A stretch of DNA of 64,000 nt from Candidatus Omnitrophota bacterium (GTDB lineage Bacteria; CAIJMQ01): positions 529,441-593,440 of the forward strand of contig JAHJCU010000004.1 in NCBI GenBank assembly GCA_018812925.1, in the 5' to 3' direction. A program made the translations under genes and the position numbers. The notes beneath the pieces were generated by a model. That model was not told the DNA's origin. It saw only the letters and a program-made list of their open reading frames with translations, and did not search any database. This document shows positions 7,892 through 17,006 of the stretch, one piece after another. The first letter of the stretch is position 1. The number at the start of each line of letters is the position of its first letter.

Positions 7892-8589
7892 ATAGCTTTA
7901 GCACGCATCTTCTCCGGCATTTTTTCTATGGCGTAGCGGAGAGCGGTGCGTGGCATAACATCTTTGTTTTTCATTACATAATCAAAAACTTCTTTTTGAT
8001 GTTTGTGACTTGCGACTTTAAGGAGCCAGCCGTAGCCTTTTTGGACCATATCATCTTCGTCAATTAATAAGCTGTCGGCTATTTCAAAAATATCTTTCAG
8101 GAACATTCCTTTTCTTGCGGGAAGAATAAGTGTTACAGCGGAGGCGCGTCTTACCCATCTGTTTTTGGACTTTGTCCATATTTTTAGTTCTTTTATAAAC
8201 TGCGGATATTTTTCTATGAATGTTCCTATAGTATGGTTGCAAAATGTGTCGCACTGCGCCCAATTAGTGACGTGTTTCTTAACCCATTTTTCAAAAGTTT
8301 TAAAATCTTTTGGTTCGTAATGTTTATGAAGCGAGCGTGACCAATCATAAGCGATAAAAGATTCTTCCATATATGCGGATTTTAAAAATTCTTCACAGAG
8401 AGTAAAGATGTCTTTTTTAGGTTTGTGTTTTATGTGTTGGAAATGTTCTTTGGCTATCTTAACTACGAGAGGAGTCTTAACTCCGTGGGCTTTGATTTTT
8501 TCTTTGAAGAATTTTTGGATTGATTTGATCGTTTTTTTGTCGGCGTTTTGTTTTAGTTTCCTGCGGATGTCGGTGATTATATTGTTCAT
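7879..8589 (-). CDS. DNA alkylation repair protein, AlkD-like glycosylase
   Basis: HEAT-like-repeat DNA glycosylase that removes alkylated bases without base flipping. The 236 residues match AlkD length. The residues known to matter in Bacillus cereus AlkD (W109, D113, R148) are matched by W110, D114 (NWAQCDTFC) and R148 (RWVRRASAVTL), so it is probably active. It stands alone between hypothetical genes and the tRNA cluster. The final residues (ARN) are encoded by the hairpin at 7856-7891. Confidence 0.88.
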   Translation of the reverse strand: MNNIITDIRRKLKQNADKKTIKSIQKFFKEKIKAHGVKTPLVVKIAKEHFQHIKHKPKKDIFTLCEEFLKSAYMEESFIAYDWSRSLHKHYEPKDFKTFEKWVKKHVTNWAQCDTFCNHTIGTFIEKYPQFIKELKIWTKSKNRWVRRASAVTLILPARKGMFLKDIFEIADSLLIDEDDMVQKGYGWLLKVASHKHQKEVFDYVMKNKDVMPRTALRYAIEKMPEKMRAKAMARN

Positions 8590-8724
8590 ATTTTAATTCC
8601 TCCGATTTGGTAATATTATAACAAATATTTTTTTAAAAAGACTTTATGGCGAAGCGAGTAAAATTGACAATAGTCATCTATTCTGGAAAAATATGAGCGG
8701 TAAAATCAACTTGAAATTAATTTT

Positions 8725-8796
8725 CCCCCTACATTTCTCTTATACCCGAGGGGTGATTACGAAGAAATCGTCGGGTAGCGAAATGTAACAGGGGGG
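8725..8796. repeat. Nested palindromic element before tRNA-Ser
   Basis: Outer arms CCCCCTACATTT (from 8725) and AAATGTAACAGGGGGG (to 8796) enclose a second palindrome CCCGA...TCGGG, which encloses a loop with GATTACGAAGAAATC. The same three-layer layout recurs at 39479-39549. It ends eight bases before the tRNA gene. Confidence 0.75.
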
Positions 8797-8803
8797 ACTA
8801 AAG

Positions 8804-8888
8804 GGAGAGATGGCTGAGCGGCTGAAAGCGTCCGATTCGAAATCGGATTTCCTGTAAGGGAACGGGGGTTCAAATCCCTCTCTCTCCG
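8804..8888 (+). tRNA. tRNA-Ser (anticodon CGA)
   Basis: The acceptor stem GGAGAGA (8804-8810) pairs with TCTCTCC (8881-8887); G8888 is the discriminator. The anticodon loop carries CGA (GATTCGAAATC), reading UCG. A long variable arm, typical of tRNA-Ser, precedes the T-stem GGGGG/CCCTC with loop TTCAAAT. CCA is not encoded: GCC is followed by T and the end is part of a hairpin CCGCC-TTC-GGCGG (8886-8898). Confidence 0.95.
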
Positions 8889-8961
8889 CCTTCGGCGGAC
8901 ACAGTCCGCTAATAGATTAGTACTAAGGAGCAAATTTTACTTATTACTTAGAACTATATTT

Positions 8962-9034
8962 GCCCCGATAGCTTAGTAGGATAGAGCGCTTCCCTGCGAA
9001 GGAAGTAGTGGCCGTTCGAATCGGCCTCGGGGCA
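8962..9034 (+). tRNA. tRNA-Arg (anticodon GCG)
   Basis: The acceptor stem GCCCCGA (8962-8968) pairs with TCGGGGC (9027-9033), discriminator A9034. The anticodon stem CTTCC/GGAAG holds the loop CTGCGAA with anticodon GCG, reading CGC/CGU. The T-arm is GGCCG-TTCGAAT-CGGCC. The 3' CCA is not encoded. Confidence 0.94.
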
Positions 9035-9092
9035 CTACGTTAACCTTGTTAATGAAAAAGACGTTAGCGAAACTAATGGTTATCGGTTTTCG

Positions 9093-9156
9093 CCCCTAGA
9101 AATTGCGAAGCAATTTCAGGGACCAAAGTCCCGGAAATCCTTTGGATTTCTCGGGG
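9093..9156. repeat. Palindromic element (CCCCTAG family) between tRNA genes
   Basis: The element runs CCCCTAGAAATTGC...GCAATTTCAGGGAC...GTCCCGGAAATC...GATTTCTCGGGG: two hairpins flanking a central GGGAC/GTCCC palindrome inside CCCC/GGGG ends. Other copies are at 21362-21424, 42038-42164 (two nested copies) and 50315-50378. Confidence 0.8.
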
Positions 9157-9208
9157 AAAACCAAACACCGTATTGTATTGAACGATAACCGTTGGTAGAT
9201 AAATTACT

Positions 9209-9298
9209 GGAGGAGTGGCAGAGCGGTTGAATGCGGCGGTCTTGAAAACCGTTAGATTCGTAAGAGTCTCAGGGGTTCGAATCCTCTCTCCTCCGCCA
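9209..9298 (+). tRNA. tRNA-Ser (anticodon TGA)
   Basis: The acceptor stem GGAGGAG (9209-9215) pairs with CTCCTCC (9288-9294); discriminator G9295 and an encoded CCA follow. The loop CTTGAAA carries anticodon TGA, reading UCA/UCG. The long variable arm fits tRNA-Ser, and the T-arm is AGGGG-TTCGAAT-CCTCT. It is the only tRNA of the three with an encoded CCA. Confidence 0.96.
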
Positions 9299-9394
9299 TT
9301 GCTTTTAAAAGTTCGCCAGTTTTGGCGAGACGGATGAAAGATGTCCTGCAATTTATCCTCTAGTCGGAATATTGTTCCGATTAAAAAACCCCCC

Positions 9395-9439
9395 AAAATA
9401 AGCAAAAATAGGCATTTTTTACATGTTTTTGCTTATTTT
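9395..9439. repeat. Perfect 14-bp AT-rich inverted repeat
   Basis: AAAATAAGCAAAAA (9395-9408) and TTTTTGCTTATTTT (9426-9439) are perfect complements around a 17-base loop, between tRNA-Ser and the peptidase gene. It may be a bidirectional terminator-like structure or an operator; there is no long T-tract right after the stem. Confidence 0.6.
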
Positions 9440-9499
9440 AGTTGATTTTTGTTAAAAAATGTGGTATTTTGTGCATTAATCTAAACAAACTTATAATAT

Positions 9500-10591
9500 A
9501 TGAATTACGAATTTCGCAGAAAAAAGATAATAAAAAAGTTAAAACGTAAGGGGATAGATTCGTTTCTGACCCGTGAACAGGTTAATGTGCATTATTTATG
9601 TCCTTCATTTAAAGGTGAGAGTGTGATTCTTGTAACCAAGGATATTACATTTTTATTGGTGGATTCGCGTTATACCCAACAGGCGAAATTTGAAATTGCG
9701 GACGAAAAAGGGATTGAACTTGTCGAAATGAGAAAGCCCTTTCTTAAGAGTCTGCTTAAATTATTTGCTAAAACAGGTGTAAAGAATACGGCTTTTGAAG
9801 TTGAGCATACAACTTATGACTTTTTTGAAACACTGAAAAAAAACTGCAGGGGAATAAAACTTGAACCGACGAAAGGTTGGGTTGAGAATTTAAGAATCAT
9901 AAAAGATGATGAGGAAGTTAAAAATATCCGCCGTGCTTGTAATATCATTGATAGGGCAATGACAACGCTTATAAAAAATATAAAATGGGGCAAGATGAGC
10001 GAGTTGGATTTGGCTAATGAGTTGGAATACGGATTAAAAAAGGAAGGTTCGGAACAGTTGCCGTTTTATCCGATTATAGCTTCGGGGAGCAGAACTTCTT
10101 TTCCACACGCACACTCTACTAATGAGCTTTTGCGGGAGGGCGAGCTTGTGATTATTGACTGCGGCGCAAGTTGCCAAGGGTATGGTTCTGACTTGACACG
10201 CACCATAGGTAAAAATATAATGGACGCGAAGAAAAAAGAGACATATAACCTTGTCCTGAAAGTTCAAGAAACCGCAATAAAAAATGTCAAGCCCGGAGTT
10301 AAGACTTCTGATTTGTGTAAGTTAGTACGCGAGATGTTTTGGGAAAAAGATGTTGCGCAATTTTTTATTCACGGACTTGGACATGGTGTGGGGTTAAATA
10401 TACACGAAGCGCCTTCTCTTTCTTCTCACGGAAGTGTGAATTTGAAAGAAGGGATGGTCATAACTATTGAACCGGGAATTTATATTCCCAATAAATACGG
10501 AGTAAGAATAGAAGATACGGTATTAGTCACTTCAAAAGGATACGAAGTGCTTACTGGCTTGTATAAAAATTGTTGGCAGGCTTCTTCTTAA
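9500..10591 (+). CDS. Xaa-Pro peptidase (M24 family)
   Basis: Cytosolic metallopeptidase that cleaves peptides at proline (aminopeptidase P/prolidase type). The N-terminal creatinase-like domain covers residues 1-130; the pita-bread domain has all five metal ligands: D220 (VIIDCG), D231 (GSDLTRT), H295 (HGLGHGVGL), E324 (ITIEPGIY) and E338 (GVRIEDT). The length of 363 fits PepQ/YqhT-type enzymes, which are commonly encoded just before efp, as here (eight bases apart). A TATAAT at 9492-9497 lies only two bases before the ATG, so the mRNA may be leaderless or use a promoter further upstream. Confidence 0.93.
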   Translation: MNYEFRRKKIIKKLKRKGIDSFLTREQVNVHYLCPSFKGESVILVTKDITFLLVDSRYTQQAKFEIADEKGIELVEMRKPFLKSLLKLFAKTGVKNTAFEVEHTTYDFFETLKKNCRGIKLEPTKGWVENLRIIKDDEEVKNIRRACNIIDRAMTTLIKNIKWGKMSELDLANELEYGLKKEGSEQLPFYPIIASGSRTSFPHAHSTNELLREGELVIIDCGASCQGYGSDLTRTIGKNIMDAKKKETYNLVLKVQETAIKNVKPGVKTSDLCKLVREMFWEKDVAQFFIHGLGHGVGLNIHEAPSLSSHGSVNLKEGMVITIEPGIYIPNKYGVRIEDTVLVTSKGYEVLTGLYKNCWQASS

Positions 10592-10599
10592 AAAACATT

Positions 10600-11172
10600 A
10601 TGGAAACTAGAACTGTTGTTCCCAACCAATTTACTAAAGGCATGTATATTTTCTACAACGGCGGGATTTTTTCTATCGTTGAGTTCCATCATATTAAAGT
10701 AGCACAGCGCCGAGCCACTATGGCGGTTAGAATGAAAAATATTGTTACGGGTCAGGTTTTGGAGCCCAGTTTAAGGTCGGACGAGACGATGAAGCAGGTG
10801 ATATTGGAAGACAAAAAGGTTACCTATCTTTATTCTGATGGGGGCTTATTCCATTTTATGGATACGGAAACAGGCAAGGAAACCTCCTTATCGGCTAAAA
10901 CAGTGGGTGACCAGAAATTTTATATTAAAGAAGGGGACAGCATATCTATTGCTGAGAGCGGAGGAGCTCCTATAACCTTAAAACTGCCCGTATCTGTTAC
11001 GCTTAAAATAGTTGAAACACCGCCGGGGTTTAAAGGAGATACAGCTGCAGGCGGTTCCAAACCCGCAATGCTGGAAACAGGTATTACCATTAAAGTGCCC
11101 CTTTTTGTAAAAGAGGGCGATATAGTCAAAGTGGATACTCGCACTGGCGAGTATTTAGAAAGGGCAAAATAA
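10600..11172 (+). CDS. efp: Elongation factor P, with altered loop tip
   Basis: EF-P rescues ribosomes stalled at proline runs. The start is [17 protein letters not shown]; an in-frame ATG ten codons upstream overlaps the peptidase gene and is less likely. The three beta-barrel domains are in order (KOW-like residues 1-65, then [19 protein letters not shown], then [14 protein letters not shown]...[18 protein letters not shown]). The loop that normally reads KPGKG or PGRG, with the modified Lys/Arg at the tip, reads KVAQRRATM here: the tip position aligns with Gln36. It is followed immediately by accB (TAATG overlap), a frequent efp-accB-accC arrangement. Confidence 0.95.
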   Translation: METRTVVPNQFTKGMYIFYNGGIFSIVEFHHIKVAQRRATMAVRMKNIVTGQVLEPSLRSDETMKQVILEDKKVTYLYSDGGLFHFMDTETGKETSLSAKTVGDQKFYIKEGDSISIAESGGAPITLKLPVSVTLKIVETPPGFKGDTAAGGSKPAMLETGITIKVPLFVKEGDIVKVDTRTGEYLERAK

Positions 11173-11654
11173 TGGACCTAAAAGAGTTAAAAAAGATTAT
11201 TGCGATTTTTCAGAAAGCGAAAATCGCAGAGTTGGAAGTGGAAAGCGAAGGGGTTCGGTTTAAGTTGAAAAAGGAGGTAAAGGAAAGAAAAACTTCTAAT
11301 CGTAGGGAAGTTCCCGTGGAAGTTATTTCTGTACCTGCTCAACCTTTGGAACAGACTCAGAAACAGTCACAAATACAAGAGCAAGAACCAAAACTTCTAG
11401 AGGGGACGCATGAAATAGTTTCTCCGATGATCGGGACTTTTTATTCTTCTCCTGCACCCGATTCTGCGCCTTTTGTAGAGATAGGGCAGGAAATCAACGA
11501 AGACGATACGGTGTGTATCATTGAAGCAATGAAGATAATGAATGAGATAAAGGCAGATGTTAAAGGCAAAATTATAAAAATGTTGGCGGAAAACGGTCAG
11601 CCGGTGGAATTTGGCCAGCCGTTGTTTTTGATAGAACTTCCGCCCAAAGGTTAA
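11172..11654 (+). CDS. accB: Biotin carboxyl carrier protein of acetyl-CoA carboxylase
   Basis: Carries biotin between carboxylase and transferase in the first step of fatty acid synthesis. The 160-residue protein has an N-terminal helical segment (1-40), a Gln/Pro-rich linker (50-80) and the C-terminal biotinyl domain with [10 protein letters not shown]121 is the biotinylated lysine. The thumb region ([17 protein letters not shown]) typical of acetyl-CoA carboxylase BCCP is present. The ATG overlaps the efp stop by one base, so the two are co-translated; accC follows after 145 bases of repeat-like sequence. Confidence 0.96.
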   Translation: MDLKELKKIIAIFQKAKIAELEVESEGVRFKLKKEVKERKTSNRREVPVEVISVPAQPLEQTQKQSQIQEQEPKLLEGTHEIVSPMIGTFYSSPAPDSAPFVEIGQEINEDDTVCIIEAMKIMNEIKADVKGKIIKMLAENGQPVEFGQPLFLIELPPKG

Positions 11655-11676
11655 CAATTATAAAACTAAAATGGTC

Positions 11677-11783
11677 AATAACCAAACATCAAGAAACAAG
11701 ATACAAACAATATCCAATCACCAAATATCGAATAGATATGGGAAAAATAAAAATATAATTTGGTTATTGTTTCTTGTATCTTG
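11677..11783. repeat. Degenerate inverted repeat between accB and accC
   Basis: AATAACCAAA...AACAAGATACAA on the left is mirrored by TTTGGTTATTGTTTCTTGTA and TCTTG on the right (11758-11783). Short words (ACCAAA, ATCCAATC, ACAAG) recur between. It resembles the other word-array repeats of this genome and interrupts the accB-accC pair. Confidence 0.5.
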
Positions 11784-11799
11784 ATTATTTTAAATAAAA

Positions 11800-13164
11800 A
11801 TGTTTTCAAAAGTACTTGTAGCAAACAGAGGAGAAATAGCTGTAAGAGTCATAAGGACTTTGAACGAAATGGGAATCCGCACGGTAGCCGTGTATTCTCA
11901 AGCCGATAAAGGTTCTCTTCATACCAAAATTGCCAATGAATCTATATGCATAGGTTCTGCGGCGGCTTCGGAAAGTTATCTTAATATGGCAGCGATAATT
12001 TCTGCGGCTGAGATAACAAATGTGGAAGCTATACATCCCGGTTATGGATTTTTGGCGGAGAATGCGCATTTTGCGGATGTGTGCTCGTCTTGCAATATAA
12101 CTTTTATAGGTCCCTCGGCCGAAGCGCTAAGATTGATGGGGGACAAGGTTCAGGCACGCAAAATTATGAAAAAAGCAGGGGTGCCTGTGACTCCGGGAAG
12201 TGAAGATGTTGTTGATAATAAAGAAGAAGCCTTGAAACTTGCTAAAAAAATTGGTTATCCGGTTATTATTAAAGCTGCAAAGGGCGGTGGTGGAAAAGGG
12301 ATGAGAATAGCTTACAATGACGGAAAGTTTGTTTCTTTGTTTATCGCTTGCCAAAGAGAAGTAGAAGTAGCGTTTGGAGATGCGAGTCTTTACATTGAAA
12401 AATTTATGCCATATTCCCGCCACATAGAGGTGCAAGTACTGGCAGACAAAAAAGGAAATGTGCTTACTCTTGGAGAAAGGGATTGCTCAATTCAAAGAAG
12501 ATATCAGAAGCTATTGGAAGAGTCCCCTTCTCCTGTCGTAAATGCCAAAGAAAGAAAGAAACTTTTCAAATATACGACGGAGGCGGTGAAAGCTATAAAT
12601 TATACAAATGCGGGAACCGTAGAATTTCTTATGGATAAGGCGGGACAATTTTATTTTATGGAGATGAATACCAGGTTACAAGTAGAGCATCCCGTAACAG
12701 AAATGGTTTGCAATATAGATTTAGTAAAAGAACAAGTTCGCATCGCTTCGGGCGAACTTATAGGATATTCTGCCGATTCAACCCAGCCCAAAGGATGGGC
12801 GATAGAATGCAGAATAAATGCCGAAGATATCAATGCAGATTTCATGCCTTCCCCGGGTAAGATAACAGAACTTCGTTTGCCCGGAGGTCCTTTTGTTAGG
12901 GTGGACACGCATCTTTATAACGGCTATATTATTCCTCCGTATTATGATTCTTTGTTGGCAAAATTAATTGTGTGGGGAAGAAACAGAAATGAAGCTATTG
13001 CCCGCATGAAAAGAGCGTTAGACGAATTTATTATAGAGGGAGTTAAAACTACGATTCCGTTTCACAAACAACTAATATCGCATCCTTTTTTTATTAAAGG
13101 CGACGATTATTCAGAATTACTTGATAAAATTTTGAGCAGGCAAAGAAAGGTCTCTGGCCTCTAG
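11800..13164 (+). CDS. accC: Biotin carboxylase subunit of acetyl-CoA carboxylase
   Basis: ATP-dependent carboxylation of the biotin on AccB using bicarbonate. 454 residues, the canonical length. The N-terminal domain starts FSKVLVANRGEIAVRVIRT; the ATP-grasp domain has the glycine-rich loop AAKGGGGKGMRIAYN (residues about 163-177), the EKFMPYSRHIEVQVL segment, catalytic MEMNTRLQVEHPVTEM, and RDCSIQRRYQK. The C-terminal domain has IECRINAED and FMPSPGKI. No Shine-Dalgarno is obvious before the ATG. The carboxyltransferase subunits (accA/accD) are not in the window. Confidence 0.97.
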   Translation: MFSKVLVANRGEIAVRVIRTLNEMGIRTVAVYSQADKGSLHTKIANESICIGSAAASESYLNMAAIISAAEITNVEAIHPGYGFLAENAHFADVCSSCNITFIGPSAEALRLMGDKVQARKIMKKAGVPVTPGSEDVVDNKEEALKLAKKIGYPVIIKAAKGGGGKGMRIAYNDGKFVSLFIACQREVEVAFGDASLYIEKFMPYSRHIEVQVLADKKGNVLTLGERDCSIQRRYQKLLEESPSPVVNAKERKKLFKYTTEAVKAINYTNAGTVEFLMDKAGQFYFMEMNTRLQVEHPVTEMVCNIDLVKEQVRIASGELIGYSADSTQPKGWAIECRINAEDINADFMPSPGKITELRLPGGPFVRVDTHLYNGYIIPPYYDSLLAKLIVWGRNRNEAIARMKRALDEFIIEGVKTTIPFHKQLISHPFFIKGDDYSELLDKILSRQRKVSGL

Positions 13165-13193
13165 GGAGTCGGAGAACCAAAAGGAGGTTTACA

Positions 13194-13745
13194 ATGAGAG
13201 TGTATAATGGGTTTATGTTGTTTTTAGCTACGGTGGTTTTTATAACGCTGGGAGTATTATTAATTTTACTTAGCTTGGATGTAATTACAGTAGACGCTTT
13301 GGTTAAAGATCACAGTTTTAAGATTCTGATTGGTGGAATTAGTTTTGCTCTATTAGGGATTGCGGAAATAATTATAGCTGTACAGAGTTTAAACAAAATG
13401 CCGGTAGTGGCGTTTAGCAATCCCTTGGGAGAAGTAAGAGTTGCATATGACGCGCTTGAAGGTTATGTCAAAAGTCTAAGCACGGAAATCCACGAGATAA
13501 AAGATGCTAAACCACAAGTAGTTGCAGGTAGAGACGGCATTGAAATCCATGTCCGATTAGTGGTAGAGAGAGATGTCAATCTTCCCGAACTTACCTCTAA
13601 GTTTCAGGATTTAGTGTCGAGATATGTTAAGGACGTGATGGGAATAGACAGCATTACTGCTATTAAAGTTTATGTCCAAAGAATTGCGACGAGGAAAGAC
13701 CGTTCTATCCAAGAGGAAAATTTTTCCAGAGAAGAGAACGCATAA
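13194..13745 (+). CDS. AmaP/Asp23-like alkaline shock membrane protein
   Basis: Small membrane-anchored protein related to AmaP and the Asp23/Gls24 family of envelope-stress proteins. Residues 7-30 and 44-64 form two membrane helices (FLATVVFITLGVLLILLSL; IGGISFALLGIAEIIIAVQ). The C-terminal half (about 85-170) is an Asp23-like domain: VVAGRDGIEIHVRLVVER, then INLPELTSKFQDLVSRYV-like sequence. A good AGGAGG (13184-13189) precedes the ATG. In related genomes this gene often follows accB-accC, consistent with its place here. Confidence 0.75.
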   Translation: MRVYNGFMLFLATVVFITLGVLLILLSLDVITVDALVKDHSFKILIGGISFALLGIAEIIIAVQSLNKMPVVAFSNPLGEVRVAYDALEGYVKSLSTEIHEIKDAKPQVVAGRDGIEIHVRLVVERDVNLPELTSKFQDLVSRYVKDVMGIDSITAIKVYVQRIATRKDRSIQEENFSREENA

Positions 13746-13866
13746 ATATCCGGATATAATAATTTTATAGTAAAAAAAGAAAGGCAACTTGTTTGCAAGT
13801 TCGCAAGTCCTGTTGTTCTTGAGTTATTACAATCTATCTTAATCTTTTATAAAGGAGGTTTGTGTT

Positions 13867-16356
13867 TTGTCCTTAAAAAATAAATCCAAAATTACGCCCA
13901 GCGTTAAACATACAAAAGGTGTTAATCGCCCATTAGATGTTTTTCCGCTTCTTCCTTTGAGAGATATAGTTGTCTTTCCTTATATGATTGCTCCGCTTCT
14001 TGTCGGACGCCAAGTGTCTATAAATGCAGTAAATAGGGCATGGGCAAATAAAAGCAGAACAATAGTTCTTGTTACTCAAAAAAACCCCTCGATAGAGATT
14101 ATTACGCCTCAAAATTTATATAAGGTTGGAATTTTAGGGAAAATAATTCAGGCTGTAAAAATGGACGAGGGCTATTTAAAGGTTCTTATAGAAGGTCTAA
14201 AAAGAGTAAAAATAAAATCTTTTTCTCCGTTTTCCGATAAAGAGAAAGCAGGGACGTCTATGACGGTGGAAGTTTCTTATGAAGACGAGGATACGTTTTA
14301 TCAGGAAGAAGTTGCTTCGGTTGCCTTTGACAATTCTTCCTTGCATATCGCAAAAGAAGCAATGCTCATTAGTCAGATAAAAAATGAATTCAAACAATAC
14401 GCTAAACTCAATACAAAGACGTTCTCTTCACGTGCTCCTTTATCGGGGCAAGGCGGTAATGATTATATAAATTCCGTTCAACAGATATCTCAGGCTGGAA
14501 AACTTGCGGATATAGTCTCTTCTTATCTTCCGTTAAAAACACAGGCCAAACAACAACTACTTGAAATATTCTCTCCTCATATAAGGTTAACTAAAGTATC
14601 TGAACTGTTGAAAACTGAAATTGAAGTTATAAAAGTTGAAGAAAAAATACACGGAAAAGTTAAAGAGAAGATACGTAAAACACAGAAAGAATTCTATCTG
14701 CAGGAGCAAATGAAAGCGATTCAGAAAGAGTTGGGAGGAGAAGAAGACCCCGACATTTCTTCTTTAAAAGAAAAAATTCGCAAAAGCGGTATGCCCAAAG
14801 AAGTGGAAAAAAGAGCTTCGGCAGAGGTTGCAAAACTTTCCAAGATGATGAGCATTTCTCCTGAGGCTACAGTCATAAGAAATTATGTTGAATGGTTAAT
14901 CAATATGCCGTGGAGTAAAGAAACAAAGGACAAGCTTGATATAAAGTGGTCTGAGAAAATTCTAAACGAAGACCATTATGGTCTGGAAAAGGTAAAAGAA
15001 AGAATTTTGGAATATTTGGCGGTTAGAAAACTTGTTGGCAATCCAAAGGGTCCTATTTTGTGTTTTGCGGGACCGCCGGGAGTTGGTAAAACATCTATCG
15101 CAAAGTCCATTGCAAGGGCTTTAGGCAGGAAATTTATCCGCATTTCATTGGGCGGAGTAAGAGACGAAGCCGAAATAAGAGGCCACAGAAGAACATATAT
15201 AGGCGCCTTGCCCGGTAAAATAATTCAATCCATGCATAAAGCCGGAAGCAAAAACCCGATTTTTCTATTAGACGAAATCGATAAAATGAGTATGGATTTT
15301 CGAGGCGATCCGTCTGCGGCACTACTTGAAGTGCTTGACCCCGAACAAAACACTCAATTTAATGACCACTACCTAGATGTTGATTTTGACCTTTCGAAGG
15401 TTATGTTTATAACTACTGCAAATACTCCATACGCCATACCTCACTCACTTTTAGATCGCATGGAAATTATTGAGTTCGACGGATATTCGGAAGAAGAAAA
15501 AAAACAAATCGCGCTTAAGTTTTTAATATCGAAATTACAAAAATCGCACGGTTTCAAAAAGGGAGAAATATCCATTTCCAATGAAGCGCTCCATAAAATA
15601 ATAAGATATTATACCCGCGAAGCAGGAGTAAGAAGCCTAGAGCGGGAACTTTCTGCTGTTTTCAGGAAAATGGCGCGAAGAAAAGTGGAAAAGAAATATT
15701 CTAATACAAAGAAAAAAAACGGAAAAATAAAATTTCTTGTTACTGAAAAAATGGTAGAAGAACTCCTATTACCTCCGAGATATCATCATCTGATAGCGGA
15801 AGAAAAAGATGAAGTAGGGATTTCTATCGGGCTTGCCGTAAGCGAGACCGGAGGGGAAATTCTTCTGGTTGAAGCAACTGTTATGGAAGGCAAGGGAAAA
15901 CTTGTCCTAACAGGACAATTAGGAGAAGTAATGCAGGAATCGGCTCAAGCGGCTTTGTCGTATATTCGTTCTCATCATAAAGAGAAATTAAAACTCAAGA
16001 AAGATTTCTATAAAGATATTGATATTCATATTCATGTTCCCGAAGGCGCGATTCCCAAAGATGGTCCTTCTGCGGGAGTTGCCATGACAGTTGCTATGGC
16101 TTCGGCATTGGCTAAAAAGCCTGTTAGAAAAAAAATAGCTATGACAGGAGAAATTACCCTAAGAGGCAAGGTTCTTCCTGTGGGAGGCATTAAAGGCAAA
16201 GTTTTAGCAGCCTATCGTGACGGTATTAAGACGATAATTCTTCCCAAAGAAAACGAAAAAGATTTAATAGGAATTCCTGCTTATGTTAAGAAGAATATTA
16301 AGTTCTTACTCGTTGAAGAAATCGGTCAAGTTTTTGAAAAAATATTTACCCCGTAA
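13867..16356 (+). CDS. lon: ATP-dependent protease Lon
   Basis: Soluble AAA+ protease that degrades misfolded and regulatory proteins. The 829 residues include the N-terminal substrate-binding domain ([20 protein letters not shown], residues about 27-46), coiled-coil middle, Walker A GPPGVGKT near residue 402, Walker [11 protein letters not shown], and the proteolytic domain with the Ser-Lys dyad: S735 in [11 protein letters not shown] and K776 in GGIKGKVL. The start is a TTG at 13867, chosen because AAAGGAGGT (13851-13859) lies seven bases upstream and no ATG fits. Confidence 0.97.
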   Translation: MSLKNKSKITPSVKHTKGVNRPLDVFPLLPLRDIVVFPYMIAPLLVGRQVSINAVNRAWANKSRTIVLVTQKNPSIEIITPQNLYKVGILGKIIQAVKMDEGYLKVLIEGLKRVKIKSFSPFSDKEKAGTSMTVEVSYEDEDTFYQEEVASVAFDNSSLHIAKEAMLISQIKNEFKQYAKLNTKTFSSRAPLSGQGGNDYINSVQQISQAGKLADIVSSYLPLKTQAKQQLLEIFSPHIRLTKVSELLKTEIEVIKVEEKIHGKVKEKIRKTQKEFYLQEQMKAIQKELGGEEDPDISSLKEKIRKSGMPKEVEKRASAEVAKLSKMMSISPEATVIRNYVEWLINMPWSKETKDKLDIKWSEKILNEDHYGLEKVKERILEYLAVRKLVGNPKGPILCFAGPPGVGKTSIAKSIARALGRKFIRISLGGVRDEAEIRGHRRTYIGALPGKIIQSMHKAGSKNPIFLLDEIDKMSMDFRGDPSAALLEVLDPEQNTQFNDHYLDVDFDLSKVMFITTANTPYAIPHSLLDRMEIIEFDGYSEEEKKQIALKFLISKLQKSHGFKKGEISISNEALHKIIRYYTREAGVRSLERELSAVFRKMARRKVEKKYSNTKKKNGKIKFLVTEKMVEELLLPPRYHHLIAEEKDEVGISIGLAVSETGGEILLVEATVMEGKGKLVLTGQLGEVMQESAQAALSYIRSHHKEKLKLKKDFYKDIDIHIHVPEGAIPKDGPSAGVAMTVAMASALAKKPVRKKIAMTGEITLRGKVLPVGGIKGKVLAAYRDGIKTIILPKENEKDLIGIPAYVKKNIKFLLVEEIGQVFEKIFTP

Positions 16357-16413
16357 GGAATAGCCAAATAATTTTACCTACAAAAAGAAACTGTTTTAGC
16401 CCAAATTAATTTT

Positions 16414-17004
16414 ATGATTAAAGCGATTATATTAGATTGGGGCGGTGTGTTGATAGACAATCCCGTTGCCGGATTTATGACGTATTGTTCCCAATATTTG
16501 AAAGTGCCTAAAAAAACTTTCATAGAAACTACTTCCAAATTCTACGAAGATTTTGCAAAGGGCAAAGTTACCGAGAACGCATTTTGGAAAAACGTATGCT
16601 CTTACCTAAATGTTGCGGTCCCGTCCGTTTCCTCTCTCTTAACAGAAGCGTTCAGGGCTGTGTATTCGGAAAAGAAAGAGGTCTTTTCAATAGTATCTTC
16701 TCTAAAAGATAAAGGATATAAAATTGCGCTTTTATCAAATACAGAAATGCCTATGGTGAATTTTTTCCGTGAAAAAAATTATAGTTTTTTTGATTTGACG
16801 GTTTTCTCTTGCGTGGAAGGGGTTATTAAACCCGATAAAAAGATTTATGAGATAACTTTGGATAGATTAAAAATAAAACCGCAGGAAGCAGTTTTTATAG
16901 ATGACAAAGAAGAAAATATTCTCTCTGGGAAAGATGTGGGAATAAATGCAATTCTTTTTAAGAATCCTCAGCAGTTCAAAAAAGAACTGTTATCTTTATT
17001 GTGA
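16414..17004 (+). CDS. HAD-superfamily hydrolase (subfamily IA)
   Basis: Haloacid-dehalogenase-fold phosphatase of 196 residues, substrate unknown. Motif I is ILDWGGVL (nucleophile Asp8; the usual second Asp is Gly, as in YihX-like members). Motif II is ALLSNTEM, motif III the lysine in GVIKPDKKIYE, and motif IV FIDDKEENI. The helical cap between about residues 15 and 90 fits subclass IA. It stops three bases before the convergent recG stop, and follows lon by 57 bases on the same strand. Confidence 0.85.
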   Translation: MIKAIILDWGGVLIDNPVAGFMTYCSQYLKVPKKTFIETTSKFYEDFAKGKVTENAFWKNVCSYLNVAVPSVSSLLTEAFRAVYSEKKEVFSIVSSLKDKGYKIALLSNTEMPMVNFFREKNYSFFDLTVFSCVEGVIKPDKKIYEITLDRLKIKPQEAVFIDDKEENILSGKDVGINAILFKNPQQFKKELLSLL

Positions 17005-17006
17005 TT

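Noticed and set aside
9073-9405. 110-codon open frame on the minus strand across tRNA-Ser(TGA)
   Set aside because: It runs through the tRNA gene and the CCCCTAG palindrome; the encoded peptide has no domain character.
10570-10599. Upstream start for efp
   Set aside because: It would overlap the peptidase gene and add residues foreign to EF-P; ATG 10600 gives the normal N-terminus.
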